Below, piece by piece: positions 30,855 through 41,900 of a DNA stretch of 64,000 bases. The notes under the pieces were generated by a model. That model was not told where the DNA came from, did not search any database, and saw nothing but the letters and a program-made list of their open reading frames with translations. Within the stretch, counting starts at the first letter, position 1. Every line of letters starts with the position of its first letter. This DNA comes from Stemphylium vesicarium (Eukaryota > Ascomycota > Dothideomycetes > Pleosporales > Pleosporaceae), in NCBI GenBank assembly GCA_004380135.1, contig QXCR01000021.1:209623-273622 (forward strand). The letters run 5' to 3'. The translations under genes were made by a program, and so were the position numbers.

Positions 30855-31923
30855 ATGTTTGGCAGAGTAAAGAGAGCCTTGTCAACGCGCAAGTCATCGA
30901 CTTCGAGTTGCGATAACCTGCCTCAGGGAATGGCAGGCACGAATCAAACAGCAAACAACTCATTTGGGGTTACACCAACGAGCAACAAGATATTTGGATC
31001 CCGCAATAGTGGTCTTACGCACCCACTGTCATCCGCTAACCCGTTTGCTCCGTCGTCACCTGCGACTCGCAGACCAAGTGAGTACAAAATTTACCCCGCC
31101 TTGCACTTCATATTCCACCCCTCCAGACACTAACATATCTCGAGATAGCTTTAGCATGAACTCCGGATCTACCAACGAGGCTCCTCCGGCTTACACGCCA
31201 GGACCAACTCAAAATGCAGTCTCGTTCCAGCCATTATTAGCATCCACGACTTCAGACAACGATCCTTATGCATTCCTCGAGACCTTTGATACCGTCTTTC
31301 TGATCGATGACTCCGGATCCATGGCCGGCCGTTCTTGGAGAGAGACGCAAGAAGCACTCCAAACCATCACCCCGATCTGCACCTCGCACGACGAAGACGG
31401 CATTGACATCTACTTCCTGAACCACCCCGACTCTAGCCTCTACAAGTCCGTCACGCAAGCCAGCACTATCATCGAGATCTTCCAGACTGTGCGTCCCAGC
31501 GGCGCCACTCCAACTGGCCAACGCCTGAACAAGATCCTCAAGCCCTATCTCCAGCGCTACGAGAAAGACGACACGACCAAGCCCATGAACATCATCGTCA
31601 TCACTGACGGCGAGCCCTCAGACGACGTCGAATCCGCCATCATCCAAGCCGCCAAGAAGCTTGAGAAGCTCGACGCGCCTGCGTGGCAAGTCGGCATCCA
31701 ATTCTTCCAGGTGGGCCGGGAGCCCGGTGCGCGTGAGCACCTAAAGCAGTTGGACGACGGGCTTGCTGAGTTAGCCAAGGATGACGACCTGAGGGATATT
31801 GTGGATACTGTTCCTTTCACTGGCGCGGGTGATGAGAAGCTCTCCGCAGCTGGAATAATGAAAGTTGTTCTTGGATCGGTGAACAGACGGCTCGATCGGA
31901 CCTCGAAGGAGCTGCATCGCTGA
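30855..31923 (+). CDS. von Willebrand factor A domain protein
   Basis: Exons 30855..31077 and 31145..31923 (intron 31078..31144, 67 nt, GTGAGT donor, CACTAACAT branch, CGAG acceptor) give 333 residues. The N-terminus (MFGRVKRALSTRKSS) is basic and Ser-rich, followed by a disordered stretch with a PPAY motif near residues 88-91. The VWA domain spans about 120-310. Its metal-ion-dependent adhesion site DxSxS is at D129-S131-S133 (FLIDDSGSMAG), with the later IVITDGEPSDD segment supplying a further conserved acidic turn. Fungal proteins of this layout are intracellular and poorly studied. The PPxY motif suggests possible binding to WW-domain ubiquitin ligases. The unusual acceptor is the only one that keeps phase; a cleaner ATAG four bases downstream shifts the frame. 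Confidence 0.85.
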
Positions 31924-33053
31924 TTGTAGTGGTGGTGCTGTTGGCTTGCACTTACATACGTTGGGGTTATCGTGGCTGCCTGGCAGTGGCCAGTACTGCA
32001 GGTCTCCGGATCCCAATGGATCAATGTCTCCCCTGATACCTATCCTGGCGTTTAATGGGTGGCCTTGATTATTCCTACATGGCGTTTACTGTGGGCTTCG
32101 GGCTTCGGGATTACGGGCTGAGGGGGAAGGAGGAGTTCCTTTGCTGGTTTCCACTGCATGATACCCCCCATCTTTTCTTTTCACTGCATGTCATTGCATG
32201 CATTACGAACTTGGGAGGCTATCAAATTTTTGCCCTATTTTCCTTTTCTCTTTATACGTTATAGATTTTTCGGCCACTTGCGTGGTGGCCTTCTTGCTCC
32301 ATACGTCTGTCTTCCTAGGCATAGATAAAACTACAATCTATTCTTGAAAAGCAATCCCGAGCTCCAGAGTGAGAATCCTACAGTTGAGAATATACATCCG
32401 TGCATGGATTACCCCGCCATACAGCCGACGTTGCGCAGGAGGGGTAAAGAAAATAAATTGCGTGTTCCCTGCGTGGATGCCTCAAAGTCTGCCTCAAAGT
32501 CTGCCTCAAAGTCTGCCTCAAAGTCTGCCTCAAAGCCTGCCTCAGGCTCAACTCACCGGTACGGACCCACCCCCCTTCCAATATTGTGGACGGACCCAGT
32601 GTATCTCTTGCATGCATATGCATGACAATAAATGGATACCTTTTACCTTCGCTTAGGAAATTTCAGAAGATCTGGAATACGCGGGTTGTAGTTCTGTTCG
32701 GTGGTAGGAGCTAGGGTAAGGCTGACTGGTGCGCGAGTCAGTGGTGCAGGATTGTCTTATGCCGGTGATGTACTCGGTAATCGAAGTTGCACTGTAAATG
32801 TTTTCCAAGCTGTGTGAGAGAGTTTGGGGAGTTTTTAGTAGATTTGCGGAATGGTAGGAAGGGTTGTCGTTGTGTACGTTTCACTGGAATAAATGCTCAC
32901 GGCAGGGAGGACGAATTTTTGGACAAGATAGAGGATAATTTGACAGATTAAACCCTATGCAATAATGAAGTCTCGAGCTAGAATACAGAATGTACAATAT
33001 GTAAAACAATCAACAAGAAAAGAATACGTCGCAAAAATGCATCATCCAACTCG
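31924..33053. other. Intergenic region with a 12-bp minisatellite
   Basis: This stretch of about 1.1 kb lies between the convergent VWA gene and a minus-strand hypothetical gene. It contains the 12-bp tandem array listed separately. Short frames across the array exist on both strands but have no further support. Confidence 0.45.
32479..32538 (+). repeat. 12-bp minisatellite, five units
   Basis: The unit GCCTCAAAGTCT is repeated four times perfectly (32479-32526), then once with a single mismatch (GCCTCAAAGCCT, 32527-32538), then decays. The unit is a multiple of three, so frames across it encode simple repeats (for example Ser-Ala-Ser-Lys), but no gene is supported here. Confidence 0.93.
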
Positions 33054-34847
33054 TCAATACAACTCATCCCACCGCGTGCCCCTTTTCACACTGCACCCTT
33101 TCTTCCCATCTTCCCTCACCATCTCATCCCCGTCATCCCCGTCATCCACCTCCTCACCCCCACCCATCCCCTCCTTCTCCCACTCCTCCCTCTCCTCAAC
33201 CCTAACCTCCTCATCCACGCCGTCAAACCTCTTCCCATCAAACCCCCCATCCCCATACGCTCCATACATAGACTTGCGACTCGGCCTCGGCACCAACCCC
33301 GCTCTAAACACCACGCTCTCCTCGCCATCTCCAACCAAACCCTCCTCCTCATCATCAATAGCAAAAGGATCGGAACCCGGATCTGCACCAAGCAGTCTCC
33401 GGTACTTTTCTATCCTGGCCTCTTGCGTCTCGATGGGGTTGTAGATGGGGTTGTCGAGCGGGCTGATGTAGTTGGCGCGCGCAGAGGGGCCGCCTGTGTA
33501 GGAGAGGATTGTTCTTGTTTCTGTGAGGGAGGGCGAGGGCGAACACGTGGTTGTTAGGGGAGAGATGAAGGAATCTTGACGCACATTAGGCCTGGAGTCT
33601 TGGAAGGTAGAGTGTGTGGAAGGGGCTTTTCGGGGTGGTACAAGCTTTCTTGGTATGAGGAATTCTGGTGGGGCGGGAGCGGAAGTGACGACGGAGATGG
33701 AGTCGCTTGGTTGCAGGGTCCCCATCGAGAGGTGGTTCATGTTACCTTGGACCTGTGAGGCGTTGGATGTTCGGAATGCTGGGTGTATGTCTAGTTGGTT
33801 CTGTGGAACGGTAGAGGTGCGGCTGCGCATGCGGGACATCGCAAAACCCAGGGGCTCAGCTGGGGTCAATGGAATCTCGCTGGTTGGACGAGCGTTTGGT
33901 CCTACTTTAGGGTCTGGTAGGTTGGCGAGATGACGCTGGTTGGTTCTATAAGCCTCAGAAGTACCGCTATCAGATAGATGGAGTCTGCTATCTTGGCTAC
34001 TAGACTTACTCGTAGCCACAGAATGGCTCATGCTTCGACTAGATATCGAATATGTGAGTGTATTCTGTGTCGTTGTGCCGGAGAGTGAGTAAAACTGCTC
34101 ACGTTGCTCTTGCTTCCATTGTAGCCGCACACGCTTCAGGAGCATTCCCATGTCACCGGCTTTGAAGAGGGTAGTATCGCCACCGCGCGTCTTCCTCAGC
34201 CAGTACCTGACGAAACGAACACGTTTCGAACTCGTCTTGTCCCAGCCAACGGCACTGCGGAGAGTATCTACAGTACTCAAGTGCTTGGTATGGAGACGAC
34301 CGACCAGACCGGCAAAGAGAGCGAAAAGAACATCTTCATCGGAGCCTATACGTGCCATCATGCAAGGAGGGCACTGGTCTTTTTGGTAATGCCACTTTGA
34401 GCCACAATGAATGGGCTCACGCCCGGGAGGCGGGCAAGCCTCAAGGATGAAGTCTTTGCGCCACATCTCCAGCACGGGCTCTAGCTGACGAATCTTCCAC
34501 TCATGTTCCGCAGTTAGATGACCAGTCATGATAAGCGGGTATAGGAACTTGCCAATCGCCCCCTCGAATTCGTGCTTCAGCCATGCCCAGATGTCGTTGA
34601 TAAGATGGGCGTTGAGGCCTTTGTGGAGGGAGCATAGGTTGCCTGAAGAGCTAAAGGATAAGGGGGAAGAGCGAAGGCGACGCGGAAGCTCTTGGATGTC
34701 TTGCTTTGTGTGTTTTCGATACAACGCTTCCTTGCGCTCGTAGCGTTCTTCGCCAGGAGCGGGAACATCTCGCAGGATGCGGACGAGGCGTTTCATGTCG
34801 CCGTTTGTTAGACGGCGCGTGTCCATCCTGTGCAAGAATGAAACCAT
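33054..34847 (-). CDS. Hypothetical protein, Ser-rich with acidic C-terminus
   Basis: A single exon encodes 597 residues from an ATG at 34847. The N-terminal 250 residues look folded and charged, with RRLTNGDMKRLVRILRDVPA, LNAHLINDIWAWLKHEFEGA and a Cys/His pair region (HCGSKWHYQKDQCPPCMMAR) that could bind zinc. The middle (about 260-500) is Ser/Thr/Pro-rich and probably disordered. Near the C-terminus it has NPIYNPIETQEARIEKYRRL, then a Glu/Asp/Gly-rich tail. There is no signal peptide or membrane segment. The arrangement, with a conserved head and a disordered tail, is common among fungal cytosolic regulators, but I do not recognise the family. Confidence 0.78.
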   Translation of the reverse strand: MVSFLHRMDTRRLTNGDMKRLVRILRDVPAPGEERYERKEALYRKHTKQDIQELPRRLRSSPLSFSSSGNLCSLHKGLNAHLINDIWAWLKHEFEGAIGKFLYPLIMTGHLTAEHEWKIRQLEPVLEMWRKDFILEACPPPGREPIHCGSKWHYQKDQCPPCMMARIGSDEDVLFALFAGLVGRLHTKHLSTVDTLRSAVGWDKTSSKRVRFVRYWLRKTRGGDTTLFKAGDMGMLLKRVRLQWKQEQREQFYSLSGTTTQNTLTYSISSRSMSHSVATSKSSSQDSRLHLSDSGTSEAYRTNQRHLANLPDPKVGPNARPTSEIPLTPAEPLGFAMSRMRSRTSTVPQNQLDIHPAFRTSNASQVQGNMNHLSMGTLQPSDSISVVTSAPAPPEFLIPRKLVPPRKAPSTHSTFQDSRPNVRQDSFISPLTTTCSPSPSLTETRTILSYTGGPSARANYISPLDNPIYNPIETQEARIEKYRRLLGADPGSDPFAIDDEEEGLVGDGEESVVFRAGLVPRPSRKSMYGAYGDGGFDGKRFDGVDEEVRVEEREEWEKEGMGGGEEVDDGDDGDEMVREDGKKGCSVKRGTRWDELY

Positions 34848-35592
34848 TGTGATTGTGCTTGAGATAATTTCTTTGTGGTCTTGCTGCGTTGTAAGGAATG
34901 TGGGAGAAAGAGCGCACGGACCGTCCGATGACAGTAGGGCAGAAAATGGGGGTTGAAAAAGGCGACGCGGTGTGGCATGGTGAGTGAACTATGCGGTAGT
35001 TGATTGAAGAGCCTGATACGTTGTGAACATACATAGGAATGTATCAGATCTGTTCCCGTGAGAGCTCCTAGGGCTCACGTGCGCAAGAAACAAGGAGTGG
35101 CCATGGGCGTTTTCCTCTGAGGAAAGAAGCCCGATTAAGCTGCAGGTGTGAGAGTGGATGTGGATCTAAGACGAACAGTAAGACCGGAGGCCTTCTCAGA
35201 CAAAGATGCAATGTGGCAGATTTCAGGTGTCGCTGAGCAGTGAAAAGGCCAGTCGTAGCAGCCTCTGGCCTCCACAGTGAGCGAAACGAAGGGGGGGTAT
35301 GGGATGTGGACGAAATCGTGATGGAATAAACGATAGAGTTCAAATTCGATGTATCAAAACATGCAGTAAACGCCATCCCAGGATCGTACAATACATAAGC
35401 GAACGATGACGGAGAATAGCCGTATCCCAAATGGCGCAATGACCAGAGCGAGGTTGAAACCTCCAGAAAATGCAAGAAAGTAATACACTGGGGCGAATGC
35501 ATAGCAAACGTCCGCATGCTCTCCATCAAAACTACACATTACCTATAGCAGCCCGAATGATGTTTGTTTACACATGAAATAAGCCAGTAAAA
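34848..35592. other. Intergenic region
   Basis: This stretch of about 745 bp lies between two minus-strand genes (promoter of the hypothetical gene, 3' flank of SUR2). A 153-codon minus-strand frame (35068-35529) is not supported by domain or composition. Confidence 0.45.
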
Positions 35593-36958
35593 TCAATGTG
35601 AACTTTCTAAGCCCAAAACATTGGCTCTCCTACCATGTAGGTTCTGGTTGACTTTGTTTGTCAAATCCTTGAAATTGGTGCCGGCCGTTGATGAGATGCT
35701 GTTCGCCTTCTTTCGCGAAATTCTGGGTGTTGAAGCTCCTCGGGGTAGTGAGGCCTCGTCTTGGGATATGCTAGAGGCTGTCGCAGTAGTCGCCGGCACA
35801 GCGGTAGCTCCATTCTCCTTCTCCTGGTCAAACTTCTGCTGCGCGGTTAAACGTGCACGCTCGTATTTTGCAGCCACATCGCCCTTGTACATGGTACCAC
35901 CAATGCGGTCGAGGTAGACGAAGAAGGGTTGTGAGAAGTTGGTCTTGATACCCCAGCTCTGATGGTGAATGTCATGGTATGCGGCGTTGTTGGGGAAGAT
36001 CCAGTGGATAGGGTCGTAGGGGAATGCGTAACCGCCGTGGTCCATTACTGTCTTGATGGTTGACCCAGTGAAGAACCACATGGATTGGCGCATAGTGAGA
36101 CCGGTCAGGAGGTAGCTAAGGCCAGCGCCGAGGGTGTCTAGCGCGAATCCTTCGATGGGGTGGTTGTACAGCGCGCCGTAGGCATAGGGAACGTAAAGAC
36201 GGTGGTGACGGGAGTGGAAGGTTACTATGTATGTTAGCCAAGAATCAGGGTGTCAAAACAGGGCGAGGCCTACCGTATAGCCATTTGTTCAGGTGCATTG
36301 CGCGATGCAACATGTACTCCCACGCGTCCATGATGACAATGGCGGCGCTGAACTGGATGGCAGGGATAGCGTACCAGTAGGCAAAGCTAGCAACCGCCAG
36401 TTCCCACGAGGCAAAAGCAGGGACCAGAGTTTGCTCTCCTGCGATGGTCGCTGTCTGCAGCAGCGCGGGGTATCTGCCTCCGGCAAGGAAAGAAGAGAGC
36501 ATTGGCTGCGATGACGCGACCTTTGATGCCAAGGCGACTGGGTTGACGCCTACCGCAGACAAGACGTAGGGGACTGCGCGCTGGGCGAGGCGGATCTTTT
36601 GGGCATACCAAGCCACATCGTAGTCGGCCTTTCCAGTGGTTGGGGCGTCATCGAAAAGAGAAAGGCTGAAGGATGCTACGATCTGAATGACCTGCTGGAG
36701 TATGACGTCGCGCAGGACTTCGTACCGCGAGACGTGGTTGCGCTTCAAGACTTCAGCTGGCGTATGCAAGCGATATTGCGGGAACAAGTCGAATACGTCA
36801 ATGACGTGAAACATCAGCGACACGAGCCAGTATCCGACAACGGGCAGTGCCGCCTGTATGAAAGCATCAGATACCCATGATGTGAGAGGCTGGAGAGGCT
36901 CTAGGGTGTAGTCGGGCAGCGGTGGTAGGTCGTAGGATGTGATGTTTGCGCTCGCCAT
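35593..36958 (-). CDS. SUR2: Sphingolipid C4-hydroxylase (fatty acid hydroxylase family)
   Basis: Exons 36274..36958 and 35593..36224 join across a 49-nt intron (36225..36273; GTAGGC donor, GCTAAC branch) and give 438 residues. The protein has several membrane helices and the three His clusters of the di-iron hydroxylase superfamily: HRAMH at 218-222, HSRHH at 232-236 and HDIHH at 312-316. These bind the catalytic iron pair. Segments such as YVPYAYGALYNHPIEGFALD and WIFPNNAAYHDIHHQSWGIK are typical of Sur2, which hydroxylates C4 of dihydrosphingosine or dihydroceramide in the endoplasmic reticulum to make phytosphingosine. The Ser/Ala/Lys-rich C-terminal extension of about 90 residues is longer than in yeast. 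The gene is divergent from the TCTP gene. Confidence 0.93.
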
Positions 36959-37625
36959 GGTGCGGCGATGGGGCTCGAAGGGAGCAGATTATGGATTACA
37001 GACGTATTTATGTGACGAGAAGAAGTGGCGCAGAGCGGTCGGTGACGACGATGATGAGCGTCTGTAGTGTGCTCGTCAACGCAGGGCCAGCTTCAGGGCG
37101 ACGGACGACGGAGCAGGACCGGAAGCCGCGGACCAAGGAAATTAGGGAGAAGGCGCGATGCAGCGGATGCGTGGATGGCGATTATGTGTGTTTGGGACAA
37201 CAATGGCGTGTATCGAGTGTCCGGAGCTCAGAAAGGAGAGGCTGAGGTGAGCAGAGCGGTGTTTGGGAGAAAGTCGTGTGAGGGTGGTGCTGCGGCGTGC
37301 CTGTGACAGACAGGAGCATGGCGGCGGCCGGGGGTCGGGTACGATATACGGCGCATCATGACATTTCGCGTGCCGAGACGACCGGGCGAAAGCCGTCTTC
37401 CCTCCCTTCGCCACCGCCAGCCTAGCCCAGCCACGGATGGCGCTAGTGACGCTTGAAGCCTAGCGCGCTAGAACACCCAATTTTCGACCCCACCAAATTC
37501 TCTCTCACGCCCTTATAGTCCCGCGCTTCCTTTCCGCTGCAGTGAAGAAAGATTCCTCGACTGCCAGCCCCCGACCACTTCACTCTCTTTCCCATTCCAG
37601 TCTCACATTTACCCCTACCGCCACC
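36959..37625. promoter_or_regulatory. Divergent promoter region of SUR2 and TCTP genes
   Basis: This 667-bp spacer separates the two start codons. The TCTP side ends in a C/T-rich tract with CACTCTCTTTCCCATTCCAG and a GCCACC context before the ATG, typical of a highly expressed fungal gene. No specific factor sites were identified with confidence. Confidence 0.45.
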
Positions 37626-38380
37626 ATGATCATTTACAAGGTGCGTTGCTGCCCGCGCGCCCTGGCTGCGTCGCTCCTGGCTGCGCAACTACCCCGCCTT
37701 CGCTGTTCCGCTTCACTGTGCACTGTGCGCAGTGAATAGGACACCACTCCTCGCTTCAGGCGCATAGTATTGACATGTTCGCAGGACACCATCACTGGCG
37801 ACGAGATCATCTCCGACTCGTACAACCTCAAGGAGATCGACGGCGTCGTCTACGAGGCCGACTGCACCAAGATCACTGTTGGAGGAGAGTCATTCGGTGC
37901 GTACTAGTCATACCGCCCTGCATCTACTAGTCTAACAGCCCCTAGATACTGGTGCCAATGCTTCCGCCGAGGAGCAAGAGGAGGGTGCCGACGACCAGCA
38001 GGAGACCAAGATCGATGTCGTCTACTCTTTCCGCCTGAACGAGACCGGCTTCGACAAGAAGGGATACCTCACCTACCTCAAGGGTAGGACACACCAACAC
38101 ACTCCTTCAAATACCGCAGTACTGACAGTGAGCAGGCTACATGAAGGCAGTCAAGGAGTCCCTCAAGTCCAAGGGTGCCGATGATGCCACCATCAAGGAC
38201 TTTGAGACCAAGGCCGCTGGCTACGCCAAGAAGATCATTGGCAACTTCAAGGACTACGAGTTCTTCACCGGCGAGTCCATGAACCCCGACGGCATGATCG
38301 TCCTCCTCAACTACCGTGAGGACGGTGTCACTCCTTACGTTACCATCTGGAAGCACGGTCTTGATGAGATGAAGGTTTAA
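37626..38380 (+). CDS. TMA19: Translationally controlled tumour protein homologue
   Basis: Four exons (37626..37640, 37785..37896, 37946..38083, 38136..38380) join in phase to 169 residues, the usual length. The first exon has only five codons (MIIYK), followed by a 144-nt intron. Conserved segments include DTITGDEIISDSYNLKEIDG, the flexible acidic loop (SAEEQEEGADDQQE), TGFDKKGYLTYLKGYMKAVK, which covers the family signature region, and the C-terminal FFTGESMNPDGMIVLLNYRE. TCTP (Tma19 in yeast) associates with ribosomes and binds small GTPases and calcium; it responds to stress and supports growth. The long 5' intron and strong leader suggest high expression. Nothing is missing. Confidence 0.96.
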
Positions 38381-38965
38381 GCTTGGGGAGCTTAAGGCGC
38401 GGGTCGGTTTATGGTTCATTTTGAATTTTACGAATACCTATTGCATGGTTGGGATATCCGCCAAAGTGCGAAAAGTCACATGGCACAAATTTAGACGACC
38501 GTTATGGAGTCATATGTGACACGATATTCTTTGTTCCCATTTCGCATTACCTTTACCATATCTGCGGGTGCCACTGTTGCGCTCTGCACGTGTTTTATGA
38601 CCTCGAGTGCTGTCAGGGAGTACCCATGTGACGTTAGCATTGACCCAGCTCATATAGCTAACATTAACATTCCTACTCCTGCATCGCTTGCACCACTACT
38701 ATGACTCCTCTGTTGGCTTCTATTGGGCGTTTGGCTCGGCGACGTGAAAGCGCATGTCTCGTGATAGCGCGTAGACGCGCCGCGCACAGACCTCCCTCAT
38801 CATCACCCAGCAACAGCAGCCTCAGGCAAACATCCCCAGCCTTGGACGTCTTACCCCACCTAACTTTGCTATTCTCTACATCCTAATACTCCTTGCCCAT
38901 ATTCTTAAGAGCGATTACCTTTTCGTTTAATGCTGCCTCGCACATAGTGACAGCTACTGCCCCGC
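38381..38965. other. Intergenic region
   Basis: This stretch of about 585 bp holds the 3' flank of the TCTP gene and the promoter of the RNA-dependent RNA polymerase gene. No gene is seen. Confidence 0.5.
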
Positions 38966-41900
38966 ATGCCGGCGGCCCACGGTAGGGCAAAGGGTCCAGT
39001 CGCTCCCGAGGCCGTCCCGCCTCCAGCCACACCCCACCACCTACGATCTGGAGCACGCATTGATGATCTGATACGCCGCCTTGAAGCAGACTGGAGCCTA
39101 GGCCTCAAGCTTCATGGCGTTTACTCGCCTAACAAGCCGCGTGACACACCCGATAAGATCAATGTCCATGTTCAGCGCCTGTTCTATCGGAATCAGCCAG
39201 CTCTCAATGACGCGATTGCAAAATTCGAACTCGATGCCCCAAGTTGGAAACATGAGGAGCGCTTGAGTTTGCTTCATGAGTTACTTTCTGATGCGGCTAA
39301 CAAAGACAAGTCGGCATCAAAGGTCATTACGCCGACAATTGGTCAGAGGAAGAGTCTCACATCATCCTTTCGTGGTTAGTACACCCTTTCCTTTTGCATA
39401 ACGGCGTGGATACCCACACTTGGCCACGTGTGACTACCTTATGATCGGTACGATACCGCCTTGATTTGAGCCAATCTTGCGACTCACATAATGCGCATAT
39501 GGCATGCACTTGCTCTGCAGACGCCCTGAACCTTTCCTCTGGCACCTTAACAATCAGTTCCTTCCCCCCTGGGCGTTCAGCAAAAACAAGGCACATGCAA
39601 AGTAAAAAGCACTGACATCTTGACAGAAGCAAGCAAGCCAGCCAATCCATCGCGACGTGACCGAAGAAATGAGCGGGAATCGTGTGAGTCGTATACAACC
39701 GCTATAGACCCAGGATCTCCCACAGATGATGATGATGCTGGAGATGAGATGAACGAGTACTTCGAGGCACGCTCGCCATCTCCATCTCCATCTTCCAGGT
39801 CAGCATATACATTGCTCCAGGCAAGTAACAATGTCTCTTTACACATTACTAGAAAGCGAACCTCGGAAAATCCTGATAACTCTGGGAATTCATCGAAGTT
39901 GACGAAAACTTTAAAAGGGAAACAGGCCGTCAAGGCTGTCACATCGTCAAACAATACAAAGCCCCAGTTCGAGATACCGATCCTTGCAATGACCCCCTCT
40001 TTCCATGCAGACCTTAGCGAATCGTCTTCGGCAAACACGTCTTTCAACAATACCACTTTTTCTTCCCAGCAGACTGTCAACACTACAAAAACTTCCTTCA
40101 CATCCTACAGTGGGGATGCTGACGCCTGCGGAGAAGGTCTGCTGAGGCCCAAGCTGACAAGGACGAGTTCTACTAATATGGGCTCGCTGGATGATGATGA
40201 TCTCATTGGAGCCGTGACTCATTCTAGAATTTCACGCTCGAATTACGGAGTTTTCGAGCAAGATATCCAAAAAGACCTTAACGAAAACTTCTCTCAAGAG
40301 AGTAGTGGGCAAAGCAGGTCTACCTTTGGCTCTGTAGACGAAGATGAGCTTCTCTATAAATCATTCGAAGTCGAGAATGAAGAGAGCGAGTTAGCGACGA
40401 AACCGCCATTCGTCTTTAACGATTACCGGCAACTTGACACACCCGTTGCTGGATCAACCTCGCTTACCAGTACAACCAAACCCCATGTGCAAACGGCTTC
40501 GGCAATGCAGTCTCCATCAAAGATGTCGCATGATATACGGAACATACCCTGTCAGAATCTCTTTTCGCCAACACTACCAGATTCATTAGAAGATATTCCT
40601 TACCCCGTGCTGTTCGTCTGTCAACGTATAGCGTTGGATTCGGATGTCAAATTGGAGAAGATCGCACTTGCTGCTGCCGCCCGAAGCCTCCCTGCCAATT
40701 CAGAAGCTTTCTGGGATTCCATAGATGGCTATCTTCGCGAAGCAAGCAAACTCGCCGTCAAGATGCGCGACCCAAATCGATTTTGGCAAGCAGAGAAACG
40801 ACATTTTGACGGGTTTACGTTCAAAGGCAAGGTCGTTCTCAGCCCCAAACGAACCGGTCCTATCATGTATCTTAACTCATTGGCGATACAGGCGGATAGG
40901 TCATGTCGATTGGAGCGAATGTTTGGCTCAGACCGATTCCTTTACCTTGACTTCCCAAAATTCGAGGCATCCAAAAGTGCTCGCCATACTAAGGCTGAGA
41001 TGCAGCAAATCCAGTCCCAGTTCCAAAAGTGGTTACTAGGCGAACACTCTTTTCTGGGTCGCAAGTGGAGGCCCTTCCACATCGAAAATCTGAAAAGAAG
41101 CAAGACCTCTCGCCGTAGGGAGAGAGACCACGACAAAAGGATTGTTCTGTTTGCGACAGAGGGCCTTGGCATTGAGCACCCGTACAGAGTGGGTCAGATG
41201 CTAAATAAGTTCTTACCGCTTGCTGCGAATCAGGGACAGGGCTTTTGTAAGGCCTTTGCTCGTATTGAACTTGGTCTCTCTCGGACTATACCTGCTCTAT
41301 GTTTTGAACATGAGCAAATGGATCGAGTAAATGATAAGCGGGCGACAAAAGACGTTGAAAACAGGGAGTTTAACGACACTACACTTTACTGGCATCCTAT
41401 TCAGAGCGGCGCCGTCATGGATGACGGCTGTTGCATCATATCTGTAGGTGCAGCTTTGTCGATATGGAAAGCCTACAAGGAAGTCACTGGCGTCACTGGC
41501 GCTCTCCCGAGTGCTTTTCAAGGACGTATCGGTGGAGCTAAAGGCCTTTGGATGATTAGTGCGGAGTCATACACTAAGGACCCGTACCACTTGAAGCCTT
41601 GGATCAAGATTAACGACAGCCAATGGAAATTTGATCCGCCTACTGGCCGGTCACATCATCACCGTACCTTTGAGGTATCAAACTATAGTTCAGCACCTTC
41701 TCGGTCTGAGCTTCACATAGCATTCATCCCAATCCTGGTGGATAGAGGCGTGCCGAGGTCGGTCATAGCTAGTCTCATACACGAATGTCTTGAGTCGGAG
41801 CGCAAGAAGCTACTGGACATTCTCTCGAGCCCCGTCAAGGTCCACGAGTGGGTGCATCGAAACGGCACTAAAGCAGTAACTGAGGCCCGCTGGCAAGCTG

